DNA of 9,875 bases from an uncultured Ectothiorhodospiraceae bacterium (GCA_947259425.1 CAMYMO010000343.1:1-9875); one strand, 5' to 3'. Positions 1 to 6,413 are shown, counted from the first letter of the stretch. Program-made: numbers and translations. The notes: a model not told the origin generated them from the letters alone.

Positions 1-275
1 ACAATCCAATAAGGCGCCGCGCCATCAATGACACTACCTGATGTATAACTAAGCCATCCTTGCCAGACCAGGAAGCTGTCCCAAATGAGCCCAATAAACA
101 TGGCGATTGCGATTAAAGCCAGCTCTTTGGCAGGCTCAATGGCACGAACAATATGCAGGCAAATAATACCGAGCGCAAAAAGGCTACCGACAACGGGTAA
201 ATTATTTGCGCTGCTGATGACGCAGGCAAACCAGCCAATCTGGAATAAGATAAAATTAATGACTACAGGGTTCAT
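1..275 (-). CDS. DUF2878 family small membrane protein, partial (3' end outside window)
   Basis: The reverse strand reads open from an ATG at 275 to the window edge, giving the first 91 residues of a hydrophobic protein. It starts MNPVVINFILFQIGWFAC. Predicted membrane helices lie at about residues 5-22, 28-44 and 50-70. The early Phe-Gln-Ile-Gly-Trp-Phe segment and the Trp-Asp-Ser at 65-67 match my recollection of DUF2878, a family of inner-membrane proteins of unknown function found beside CFA-family methyltransferases in gammaproteobacteria. The start lies 11 bp after the methyltransferase stop codon, so the two are almost certainly cotranscribed and perhaps translationally coupled; the ribosome-binding site is weak. 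The family usually exceeds 150 residues, so roughly half is missing. The role is unknown; context suggests an envelope or lipid function in the light-regulated operon. The family call is from memory, but the coding call is firm. Confidence 0.72.
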   Translation of the reverse strand, partial: MNPVVINFILFQIGWFACVISSANNLPVVGSLFALGIICLHIVRAIEPAKELALIAIAMFIGLIWDSFLVWQGWLSYTSGSVIDGAAPYWI

Positions 276-286
276 TGGTTAATATC

Positions 287-1339
287 TTATTTGCCTGGTT
301 TTTCAAATAGGTAATGACTTACCCACCATTGCTGGCCATTTTCATAACCAAACAATTCCGCACAGGCCATGAAGAATAGACGCCAACGAGACCACCATTT
401 TTTACTATCATTTTCACCATAAATTTTGTTAAAGAGTGGGAATAATTCTGCTTCAGCGTTATCCATTCGTTCAAGCCAGGCATTAGCGGTTTTCTCATAA
501 TGGGTTCCATCCCAACGCCAGCGACGCTTAAATTTCAGGTCATCCTGGAATGTGAGTGGTAGATCGTCACTGGGCATTATGCCCCCAGAAAAGAAATGAC
601 GGCTCATCCAATCACTTGGGCCATTATCTTCAAATGCATACACCGCACTGTGATGAACAAATATATGTTTGAAAAATTTCCCACCCGGTTTTAACCAGCT
701 GGCAACGCGCTTATAAAGCTCAGGCCAGTTACGCATGTGCTCGAACATCTCAACAGATACAACACGGTCGAAGCGTTCTTTATCTATGTCGAAATCATTC
801 ATGTCACAGGTGATAATTGAGATATTTTCTAACCCAAGTGCTTTTGCATGATTTTCTATATGTTCTCTTTGTGAATTCGAATTAGAAACAGCAGTAATGT
901 TACTGTGTGGATAGTGCTTGGCCATCCATAAGGTTAATGAACCCCAACCACAACCCAACTCCAGTATCTCTTGACCTTCTTTTAAATCTGCATGCAGACA
1001 AGTTTCCTGCAAGGCAGCTGTTTCGGCATCTGCCAGGGTTGTTACATTTTCCGGCCAATAGGCACTACTGTATTTCAAGTTAGGACCTAGTGACAGTTGG
1101 TAAAAATCAGCAGGGACTTCATAATGTTGCTCGTTTGCTTTTTCAGGGACTAAAGCAATCGGCGCATTCATCATGTGCTCGATAAATTGCTGCGTTAATT
1201 CATCCATCTTTTCTACATCGTTGGCATGAATTTCTTTTAGACGTTGTTTTGTTAAAAAACGAATACCTCTTCGAATGACGACATCAGGTACAAAACCCTG
1301 TTCGGTTAAATCGAAGGCAAGTTGACTGACAGAATTCAT
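287..1339 (-). CDS. SAM-dependent methyltransferase, CFA synthase superfamily, coclaurine N-methyltransferase-like
   Basis: A 350-residue cytosolic class I methyltransferase. The SAM-binding motif I is ELGCGWGSL at 127-135. Before it, HYEVPADFYQLSLGPNLKYS (72-91) is the substrate-side entry typical of CFA-synthase relatives. SVEMFEHM at 195-202 has Glu197, Glu200 and His201 at the spacing of the catalytic Glu/His cluster of plant coclaurine N-methyltransferase. The C-terminal half (DWMSRHFFSGGIMPS at 243-257, then FQDD, DGTHY, and WRLFFMACAELF at 319-330) also tracks the plant enzymes more closely than E. coli Cfa. Genome pipelines will probably name it cyclopropane-fatty-acyl-phospholipid synthase; that product is not shown by the sequence. 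Acceptor candidates are an unsaturated phospholipid chain or a small amine. The start is supported by AGGAGA six bases upstream (1346-1351). It lies 24 bp after the MerR stop codon and 11 bp before the DUF2878 gene, in one operon. Methyltransferase identity is high confidence; substrate is open. Confidence 0.9.
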   Translation of the reverse strand: MNSVSQLAFDLTEQGFVPDVVIRRGIRFLTKQRLKEIHANDVEKMDELTQQFIEHMMNAPIALVPEKANEQHYEVPADFYQLSLGPNLKYSSAYWPENVTTLADAETAALQETCLHADLKEGQEILELGCGWGSLTLWMAKHYPHSNITAVSNSNSQREHIENHAKALGLENISIITCDMNDFDIDKERFDRVVSVEMFEHMRNWPELYKRVASWLKPGGKFFKHIFVHHSAVYAFEDNGPSDWMSRHFFSGGIMPSDDLPLTFQDDLKFKRRWRWDGTHYEKTANAWLERMDNAEAELFPLFNKIYGENDSKKWWSRWRLFFMACAELFGYENGQQWWVSHYLFEKPGK

Positions 1340-1363
1340 TATTGTTCTCCTGATTAAAATTTA

Positions 1364-2269
1364 TTAATTTTCGATGGGAAGTTTTTTGTGGATCTTATGC
1401 ATACCAACGATTAGATCCTGGCCAATTGAAGTCGCTCCTGCAGACTCAATTTCACTCTTAAGATCTTCTGATGTTTTACCGCCAACCCATACCGGGACAT
1501 TACTGTCTTCGAGTAGTTTTTTAAGTTGTGCGTGCAGTTCAGCAGGATCAGTATCAATAGAGCTGGATAAAACAACACCATCACTGTTGCTGCGATGCAC
1601 AACTTCAGCAAGCTGTTCAATGGGCATATCTGCGCCCAGTAGCACGATACGGTAACCACGGGCATGGGCTGACAGACAAAACAACAACAAGCCAAACTCG
1701 TGTTGTTCGCCAGGTAGACAGGCTGCAATCAGACGTGGTCCTTGATTCTTCTGGTTTTGGTGGTGGAAGCGGGCACCCAGTTTATTACGCATAAAGACGC
1801 TGAAAAAATGTTCTTCTGCGACTCCGGTGCTGACATGCATCCAGCGTTGACCGAGTTTCTCTAATAAAGGTAACAACAGCTGTTTCGTGACAATATCGAC
1901 GGGGTACAAAGACATCGCTTCGTTGTAAACACTCTCCAGCAATCCTTCATCAAAATTATTTACACCGCGCAGCATATTCTCCTGATATTGATTCCAATGC
2001 GAATCAACATCAGTGGCTTGTTGCTCCTCTTTGGCAATTTGTAACGCATCTTTGACACGACTAATGGCTATCCCTTCATCGATGAGCTGCAGGATCAGCT
2101 TAATGCGTTCTATATCGTCATCACTGTATAAACGATGTCCTGACTCGGTTCTGGTTGGGATAATCAATCCATATCGTCTTTCCCAGGCACGAAGGGTGAC
2201 TGGATTGACCCCGGTAAGGTTGGATACCGTGCTTATCGGAAAAAGACCTTGTTGCTGTTCAGATATCAT
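1364..2269 (-). CDS. MerR-family transcriptional regulator with B12-binding domain (LitR/CarH-type photoreceptor)
   Basis: A 301-residue regulator starting at the ATG at 2269. The winged-helix MerR domain (about residues 10-75) contains VNPVTLRAWERRYGL and a wing reading SGHRLYSDDD. A helical bundle (about 95-170) carries Trp143, then nine residues, then Glu153-His154: the W-x9-EH signature that caps adenosylcobalamin in CarH/LitR proteins. The Rossmann-like cobalamin domain starts at about 180 with PGEQHEFG, an E-x-H-x-x-G motif whose His190 should be the lower cobalt ligand. Characterised relatives bind operators as dark tetramers and fall off DNA when light breaks the Co-C bond. Trp143 is followed by Met-His, so the residue in register with Thermus His132 is Met and His is one place later. 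An in-frame TTG at 2287 would add six residues, but it sits in the putative operator and almost on the predicted transcription start; AAGAG seven bases before the ATG supports 2269. It probably controls its own operon and the divergent photolyase. Confidence 0.93.
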   Translation of the reverse strand: MISEQQQGLFPISTVSNLTGVNPVTLRAWERRYGLIIPTRTESGHRLYSDDDIERIKLILQLIDEGIAISRVKDALQIAKEEQQATDVDSHWNQYQENMLRGVNNFDEGLLESVYNEAMSLYPVDIVTKQLLLPLLEKLGQRWMHVSTGVAEEHFFSVFMRNKLGARFHHQNQKNQGPRLIAACLPGEQHEFGLLLFCLSAHARGYRIVLLGADMPIEQLAEVVHRSNSDGVVLSSSIDTDPAELHAQLKKLLEDSNVPVWVGGKTSEDLKSEIESAGATSIGQDLIVGMHKIHKKLPIEN

Positions 2270-2279
2270 TATTTGACTC

Positions 2280-2312
2280 TTATACAAAAGTTATACAAAC
2301 TATAGACAAAAC
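2280..2312. promoter_or_regulatory. Putative CarH/LitR operator 1: three 11-bp direct repeats
   Basis: Three consecutive 11-bp units read, on the plus strand, TTATACAAAAG (2280-2290), TTATACAAACT (2291-2301) and ATAGACAAAAC (2302-2312). The cores TATACAA, TATACAA and TAGACAA fall at exactly 11-bp pitch. The crystal structure of Thermus CarH on DNA shows a tetramer contacting three 11-bp direct repeats over the promoter, the same architecture. The block overlaps the predicted -10 element and start point of the regulator's own promoter, so it would give dark autorepression. The repeats are seen directly; binding is inferred. Confidence 0.65.
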
Positions 2313-2328
2313 CGATCAATATTGTCAA
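2299..2328 (-). promoter_or_regulatory. Promoter of the regulator-methyltransferase operon
   Basis: On the reverse strand a consensus -35 TTGACA (2323-2328) is followed after 18 bp by TATAGT (2299-2304), five of six matches to the -10 consensus. Transcription would start near 2291-2292, giving a leader of about 22 bases to the ATG at 2269. The -10 and start point are covered by direct repeats (2280-2312), as expected for a repressed promoter. Found by inspection; no start site has been mapped. Confidence 0.68.
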
Positions 2329-2350
2329 GTATTATGCTAAAATAGATAAT
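2322..2350 (+). promoter_or_regulatory. Candidate promoter of the photolyase gene, sharing its -35 with the divergent promoter
   Basis: TTGTCA (2322-2327, five of six) is followed after 17 bp by GATAAT (2345-2350, five of six). Transcription would start near 2357, about 60 bases upstream of the photolyase start. The heptamer TTGTCAA at 2322-2328 reads as TTGTCA forward and TTGACA in reverse, so both divergent promoters would use the same -35 site. The stretch is AT-rich, so chance matches are possible. Confidence 0.45.
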
Positions 2351-2387
2351 AATATAAGTAAAACAATAAGATAATAGTAGCCCATAA

Positions 2388-2420
2388 CTATACAAAACAT
2401 GTACAATAGGTGTAAGTGTA
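2388..2420. promoter_or_regulatory. Putative CarH/LitR operator 2, in front of the photolyase
   Basis: A second set of 11-bp units in the same orientation as operator 1: CTATACAAAAC (2388-2398), ATGTACAATAG (2399-2409) and a weaker GTGTAAGTGTA (2410-2420). The cores are TATACAA, TGTACAA and TGTAAGT. The block starts about 30 bp after the predicted photolyase transcription start and ends on its translation start. A tetramer here could act as a roadblock, or the true promoter may lie closer. The first two repeats are convincing and the third is marginal. Confidence 0.55.
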
Positions 2421-3826
2421 TGAATAATGGTAAAAAAATGGTGGAGAGCAAGGCCGCGACGATTGTCTGGTTTAGGCGAGATTTTCGTGTCGAAAATAAC
2501 CCGGCGCTGGATTATGCGATCTCAACACGAGGGGAGGTCATTGCTGTATATATAGAGTACAACGAGATAAAAGATGAATGGAAACCGGGTGCTGCCTCAC
2601 GCTGGTGGTGTCACCATAGTCTCGAACGTTTATCTGATAGTCTCGCGAAACAAGGTGTCCGACTTCGATATTTCCGTGGTGACCCGGGTAACATTCTTCC
2701 TGCGATAGTCAAACAAACCGCTAGTACTGCAGTATGCTGGAATCGGCTCTACGAGCCAGAAGAAATCAAAATAGAAAAGGCGGTGAGTGCTGCCCTGGCT
2801 TCTACAGATCATCAAGCTTTTGATAGTCGCCTGCTTTTTTCTCCAGGGACTATTCTTAATCAACAAGCAAAACCTTACCGGGTATTCACACCCTTTTGGA
2901 AAAAAGCACGCAGCCAGCTTGAAGTGACCGGCATTACTTTGTGCACAACGAAAAAGAATAAAATGGAACTCAATAACCAAAAAAGGTTATCAAAAGAATG
3001 TTCGTTAGCAGAATTAGGTTTGCTCGGAGAACACAGCTGGCGTAGCAAATTACAAAACTATTGGACACCTGGTGAAGATTCAGCACGAAAAAAAGTTAAT
3101 CGCTTTCTTAAACATGCAATTGGCAATTATGATACCAATCGTGATATTCCATCAGTCGACGGTACCAGTAAAATCTCACCACACCTGCATTTTGGTGAAA
3201 TTACACCAGCACAAATTGTCTATCGTCTGATCAACCAGGACTTACTATATAAAAATAGTATCTCGGTTGAACGATTTTTAACAGAGCTCGGTTGGCGTGA
3301 GTTTTCCCACCATGTTTTATGGCATTTCCCGGATACAACGAATCGTGCGATGAACCATAAGTTTCTAAAATTTTGGCCTAACAAACCAAACCAAAAGTAT
3401 TTAAAGGCATGGCAGACTGGCAATACCGGTATTCCGCTGATTGATGCCGGTATGCGTGAGCTTTGGGAAACAGGTTGGATGCATAATCGTGTACGCATGA
3501 TAGTAGCGTCATTTTTAACAAAAAACCTCGGTATACATTGGCTGCATGGCGCGAAATGGTTTTGGGATACCTTAGTAGATGCAGATCTGGCAAATAATAC
3601 ATTGGGATGGCAGTGGGTGGCCGGATGTGGTGTCGATGCCGCGCCATATTACAGGATTTTTAATCCGTATACTCAGGCAAAAAGGTTTGACGAAAAACTA
3701 AAATATATAAATAAATGGCTTCCAGATCGTAATGGGGCCGAGGTTACCCCAATCGTTGATGTGAAAAAAAGTCGTGATAAAGCTTTAACTAAATACAAAA
3801 ATAGTAAAACGCTAAGCAATAAATAA
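2420..3826 (+). CDS. phrB: Deoxyribodipyrimidine photolyase (class I CPD photolyase)
   Basis: A 468-residue flavoenzyme that uses blue light to split cyclobutane pyrimidine dimers in DNA. The N-terminal antenna domain opens with IVWFRRDFRVENNPALDYAI. The FAD-binding helical domain includes DGTSKISPHLHFGE (247-260), LGWREF (290-295), TGWMHNRVRM (351-360) and DADLANNTLGWQW (387-399). Comparison with E. coli PhrB places the electron-transfer tryptophans at 319, 374 and 397, and the dimer-stacking tryptophan at 399. APYYRIFNPYTQ follows. The C-terminus is short: the usual segment of about 25-30 residues containing an I-H-x-P-W motif, between the R-x-W-x-P-E-L region and P-I-V-D, is absent and the protein goes from NKWLPDRNGAEV straight to TPIVDVKKSR. 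In-frame ATGs at 2399, 2420 and 2438 are possible. I chose 2420 because AGG at 2408-2410 lies nine bases upstream, whereas 2399 lies inside the operator repeats. It is divergent from the B12-type regulator, so light induction is likely. Confidence 0.95.
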   Translation: MNNGKKMVESKAATIVWFRRDFRVENNPALDYAISTRGEVIAVYIEYNEIKDEWKPGAASRWWCHHSLERLSDSLAKQGVRLRYFRGDPGNILPAIVKQTASTAVCWNRLYEPEEIKIEKAVSAALASTDHQAFDSRLLFSPGTILNQQAKPYRVFTPFWKKARSQLEVTGITLCTTKKNKMELNNQKRLSKECSLAELGLLGEHSWRSKLQNYWTPGEDSARKKVNRFLKHAIGNYDTNRDIPSVDGTSKISPHLHFGEITPAQIVYRLINQDLLYKNSISVERFLTELGWREFSHHVLWHFPDTTNRAMNHKFLKFWPNKPNQKYLKAWQTGNTGIPLIDAGMRELWETGWMHNRVRMIVASFLTKNLGIHWLHGAKWFWDTLVDADLANNTLGWQWVAGCGVDAAPYYRIFNPYTQAKRFDEKLKYINKWLPDRNGAEVTPIVDVKKSRDKALTKYKNSKTLSNK

Positions 3827-4077
3827 AATGGTAACGACTAAAATATTTCTCAAAATATTGAATAAAATGGAATAAACGAAATTAATAAATAAGCATCAAT
3901 CGATCAAAGTCTCCGTGCGCACCACTAGTGGGCAAACCCATTCTTTAATTTCTCATAATAGTGCGTATAAACGAAATATGCCCTAATAAATTCAACAAGT
4001 TAGCTTTGGCCTAAATTATGCAGATAGTGTGTAACGACATTTAAGCGTCTAACATATACATCTTAGAGGAATTCGTT
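3827..4077. other. Intergenic region between photolyase and ATP-grasp gene
   Basis: No coding sequence was recognised in these 251 AT-rich bases. Visible structure includes an AT-only dyad (3842-3848 with 3853-3859) and overlapping small palindromes GTGCGCAC (3915-3922) and CCACTAGTGG (3922-3931). A short hairpin is described separately, as is a pair of direct repeats (3872-3890 and 3967-3991). No convincing -35/-10 pair was found for the downstream gene, although its promoter should lie here. AGAGGA at 4065-4070 is a good ribosome-binding site for the gene starting at 4078. Confidence 0.6.
3927..3949 (+). terminator. Weak candidate terminator downstream of the photolyase
   Basis: AGTGGG (3927-3932) can pair with CCCATT (3937-3942), with one G-U pair and a four-base loop, followed by the T-rich stretch CTTTAATTTC. 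The stem is short, lies about 100 bp after the photolyase stop codon, and competes with the palindrome CCACTAGTGG. Weak evidence. Confidence 0.25.
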
Positions 4078-5202
4078 ATGTCTGCCGTAATGCTAAACCA
4101 AAGTCCGGACCGACTTCCGGAAGCTAAACATATCTATAATCATGATATCTTGAATTGCACAGCCGATGGCGTGGTTGGTAATCATCTCTATTCAGGCCGT
4201 GCTTTGGGGATTACTGAACCCTGGGATATTATTCAACTGAATGAAACCCTGATGCCATTATGGGATGACATCACTACCCATTATCAGCGTATTGGCCTGA
4301 GCCATACTCAGGATGTTGTCTGGTATCTTAACTTAAAAGAATTGGGAGCGCATATTGGCTACCAACCGTCGGTATTTTTTTATGGCCCTGAAGAAAATCA
4401 GTATTGGGGTGATTATGACTGGTTAAATACAGTCGAATATATTAACTCAAAGAATAACTTTATGTCTCTAGCGAATAAGCTGGACGTCGATGTTCCCAAG
4501 ACTGTTTGTTTTTCATCGAAATCTAATATAAATATCGATGAACTTAAAAGTATCAATTATCCCTGCTATCTGAAGGCAGCAGTTTCAGTCTCAGGTGTCG
4601 GTATCTACCGTTGTGAAAATATTACCGACCTTTTTGAAAATTTAAGAAACTTCAATGGTAAAACGCCATTGCAACTACAAGAGGAGGTGAAGACGGATAC
4701 ATTTTTAAACTTACAATACAAAGTTGTTGGTAAAGAGGCCATACGACTTGCTGCGAGTGAACAGATCCTTGATGGTTTTGCTCATCAAGGAAACCGTGTG
4801 CCTGCCAGCCATGAACCATGGGATGTTGTTGAACCCATGGCTGAGTGGCTGGTTGCACATGGTATGAAAGGCATTTTTGCTTTTGACGTGGCTATTTCGC
4901 AGACGAAATCTGGACTTCGCTTTCCTGCTATCGAATGTAATCCTCGCTTTAATGGGGCGACATATCCTACTTTAATGGCTCAAAAATTAAACATTCCTGA
5001 ATGGAGCGCAATTAATTTTACAACTAAATATCGAAATTTGGCAGATATCGATTTATCCGATATTGAGTACAATAACAAAACAGGAGAGGGCGCCGTCATT
5101 GTAAATTGGGGTACGGTGCTTGAAGGAAAGCTGGTGATTCTTATGGCCGGTTCTAAACCATATCAGGAGGCTCTTTCAGTAGAACTTGCTGCGCGGCTCT
5201 GA
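4078..5202 (+). CDS. ATP-grasp family ligase of unknown substrate
   Basis: A 374-residue cytosolic protein. Residues 30-110 (with NHLYSGRALGITEPWDIIQL at 35-54) resemble the domain that precedes the ATP-binding part in peptide-forming ATP-grasp enzymes. The nucleotide-binding core follows: YPCYLKAAVSVSGVGIY (161-177) has the adenine-side Lys166 and a flexible Ser/Gly loop; LQLQEEV (198-204) is the hinge; FAFDVAI (267-273) and AIECNPRFNGATYP (284-297) supply Asp270, Glu286 and Asn288 for Mg-ATP, with Arg290 near the acceptor. ATP-grasp ligases join a carboxylate to an amine or thiol through an acyl-phosphate. Cyanophycin synthetases are more than twice as long and have an extra Mur-ligase domain, so this is not CphA. 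It is followed 79 bp later by an isoaspartyl peptidase/asparaginase gene on the same strand, suggesting a beta-aspartyl or other amide product. The start is supported by AGAGGA seven bases upstream. The fold call is firm; the substrate is unknown. Confidence 0.85.
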   Translation: MSAVMLNQSPDRLPEAKHIYNHDILNCTADGVVGNHLYSGRALGITEPWDIIQLNETLMPLWDDITTHYQRIGLSHTQDVVWYLNLKELGAHIGYQPSVFFYGPEENQYWGDYDWLNTVEYINSKNNFMSLANKLDVDVPKTVCFSSKSNINIDELKSINYPCYLKAAVSVSGVGIYRCENITDLFENLRNFNGKTPLQLQEEVKTDTFLNLQYKVVGKEAIRLAASEQILDGFAHQGNRVPASHEPWDVVEPMAEWLVAHGMKGIFAFDVAISQTKSGLRFPAIECNPRFNGATYPTLMAQKLNIPEWSAINFTTKYRNLADIDLSDIEYNNKTGEGAVIVNWGTVLEGKLVILMAGSKPYQEALSVELAARL

Positions 5203-5281
5203 TATTGTAGTCGACCTATTTAGAGATAATTCTGAAGGGTGCCGCAAGCATCAGATCAATATTCGGGCCAAGAAATAATAT

Positions 5282-6223
5282 ATGAGCCAATATAATAATT
5301 ATTCCCTCATGGTACATGGGGGAGCCGGTGCACTAGATAACGTTAAGGATGATAAAACAGCCGTGCGTTATCTTGAAGCGCTTCGTCGAATTCTTGAACA
5401 TGGTCGTGAGATTATGAAATTAGGTGGCTCAGCTTTGCAGTCCGTTGAGGCTTGCGCGGCGTTATTAGAAGACGACCCTGTTTTCAATGCGGGCTGTGGC
5501 TCCGTACTCAATGAGAATGGTAAGGTGGAAATGGATGCGGCAATAATGGATGGGCGTGATCTCTCCGCTGGTGCAGTCGCCGCCGTGTCAAATATTGCCA
5601 ATCCAGTACAATTGGCACGCCTGGTCATGACCAAGAGCGAACACGTGATGTTAATCAGTGACGGAGCGATGCAATTTGCCAAACACTGTGGCATTGGTTT
5701 AGCACCGGAGAACTATTTTTATACGCAAGACCGAATTGCACAATTAGAAGATGCAAGACGTAAACATAAAATCATGTTAGATCACGATAGCACAGAAGAG
5801 GACAGTGAAGATCAAAAGTATGGCACGATTGGCGCCGTTGCCCGTGATCCACAAGGTAACCTGGCAGCAGCGACATCGACAGGGGGTATTGTGAATAAGC
5901 GACTAGGTCGAGTCGGAGATTCACCCATTATTGGCGCAGGCGTCTATGCCGATAATGAAACCTGTGCCGTCTCCGCGACGGGTTATGGTGAGGAATTTAT
6001 GCGTACTGTCATTTCGAAAACGATCTGCGATTTTGCATACATGAAAAGCATGGATGCTGAACAAGCAACAAAAGCCGGTATCGAATATTTAAAAAATAAA
6101 GTTAACGGACGAGGTGGTGTTATCGTCATTGATAACGAAGGGAATTGCGCCAGCGGATTTACAACTAAAAAAATGATTCATGGCTGGATTGAACATGGCG
6201 GTAAAGTGAATGTTCGGTTCTAA
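5282..6223 (+). CDS. iaaA: Isoaspartyl peptidase / type III (plant-type) L-asparaginase, Ntn-hydrolase
   Basis: A 313-residue precursor of the N-terminal-nucleophile hydrolases that cut beta-aspartyl dipeptides and asparagine. The N-terminal LMVHGGAGAL (9-18) and NAGCGSVLNENG (69-80) with MDAAIMDG (84-91) are diagnostic. Autocleavage before Thr182 in KYGTIGAVARD would release an alpha chain ending in the very acidic linker DSTEEDSEDQKY and a beta chain starting with the catalytic Thr182. Thr200 (STGG), Arg210 and Asp213 (GRVGDSP), and Thr233-Gly234 (SATGYGE) correspond to E. coli EcAIII Thr197, Arg207, Asp210, Thr230 and Gly231, so the substrate pocket and oxyanion hole are complete. The length matches the family. 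The gene starts 79 bp after the ATP-grasp gene with no clear terminator or promoter between, so cotranscription is likely; the ribosome-binding site is weak. It may recycle the ligase product, repair isoaspartyl peptides, or hydrolyse asparagine. The family is certain; the physiological substrate is inferred. Confidence 0.94.
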   Translation: MSQYNNYSLMVHGGAGALDNVKDDKTAVRYLEALRRILEHGREIMKLGGSALQSVEACAALLEDDPVFNAGCGSVLNENGKVEMDAAIMDGRDLSAGAVAAVSNIANPVQLARLVMTKSEHVMLISDGAMQFAKHCGIGLAPENYFYTQDRIAQLEDARRKHKIMLDHDSTEEDSEDQKYGTIGAVARDPQGNLAAATSTGGIVNKRLGRVGDSPIIGAGVYADNETCAVSATGYGEEFMRTVISKTICDFAYMKSMDAEQATKAGIEYLKNKVNGRGGVIVIDNEGNCASGFTTKKMIHGWIEHGGKVNVRF

Positions 6224-6344
6224 TGTCTATATATCTGATTATCTTAACTGGGCTGGTATCACTGGATAAGGCCGTCTTTATTTTGCTTTAATATTATTCA
6301 ATTTTGATCCGATATTTAAAGCTGAACCACACTTTAAAATGAAA

Positions 6345-6350
6345 TATAAT
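6345..6350 (+). promoter_or_regulatory. Candidate -10 element of the isocitrate dehydrogenase promoter
   Basis: A perfect TATAAT lies 63 bp upstream of the icd start codon, but the -35 position (around CTGAAC, 17 bp upstream) matches poorly, so an activator may be needed. Just downstream is a dyad: GCC (6351-6353) plus GCTT (6355-6358) pair with AAGC (6362-6365) plus GGC (6366-6368), with one bulged T. It would span the start point and has no T-tract, so it is unlikely to be a terminator. The rest of 6224-6413 shows no other clear signal. Confidence 0.38.
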
Positions 6351-6413
6351 GCCTGCTTTTTAAGCGGCTATATCAATCCAGTCCCGCCCGTACCGAATTA
6401 ACGAGAGCTTAAT

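Noticed and set aside
85..282. Plus-strand reading frame of 65 codons at the left edge
   Set aside because: It is antisense to the DUF2878 gene, which has coherent membrane-protein composition and operon position.
2269..2287. Longer form of the MerR regulator starting at TTG 2287
   Set aside because: The TTG lies inside operator repeat 1, a few bases from the predicted transcription start, with no ribosome-binding site. The ATG at 2269 has AAGAG at good spacing.
2399..2419. Photolyase start at ATG 2399
   Set aside because: This ATG is part of the 11-bp repeat block and lacks a ribosome-binding site; the added residues (MYNRCKC) do not resemble photolyase N-termini. It is not strictly excluded.
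4044..4061. CarH-like repeat before the ATP-grasp gene (TATACAT at 4055)
   Set aside because: No matching core lies 11 bp to either side, so it is a single chance match.
4078..5202. Cyanophycin synthetase
   Set aside because: The protein has only one ATP-grasp unit and no Mur-ligase domain; at 374 residues it is less than half the length of CphA.
6351..6368. Terminator after the isoaspartyl peptidase gene
   Set aside because: The bulged stem is followed by TATATCAATCC with no T-tract, and it lies directly after a perfect TATAAT, so it more likely overlaps the icd transcription start.
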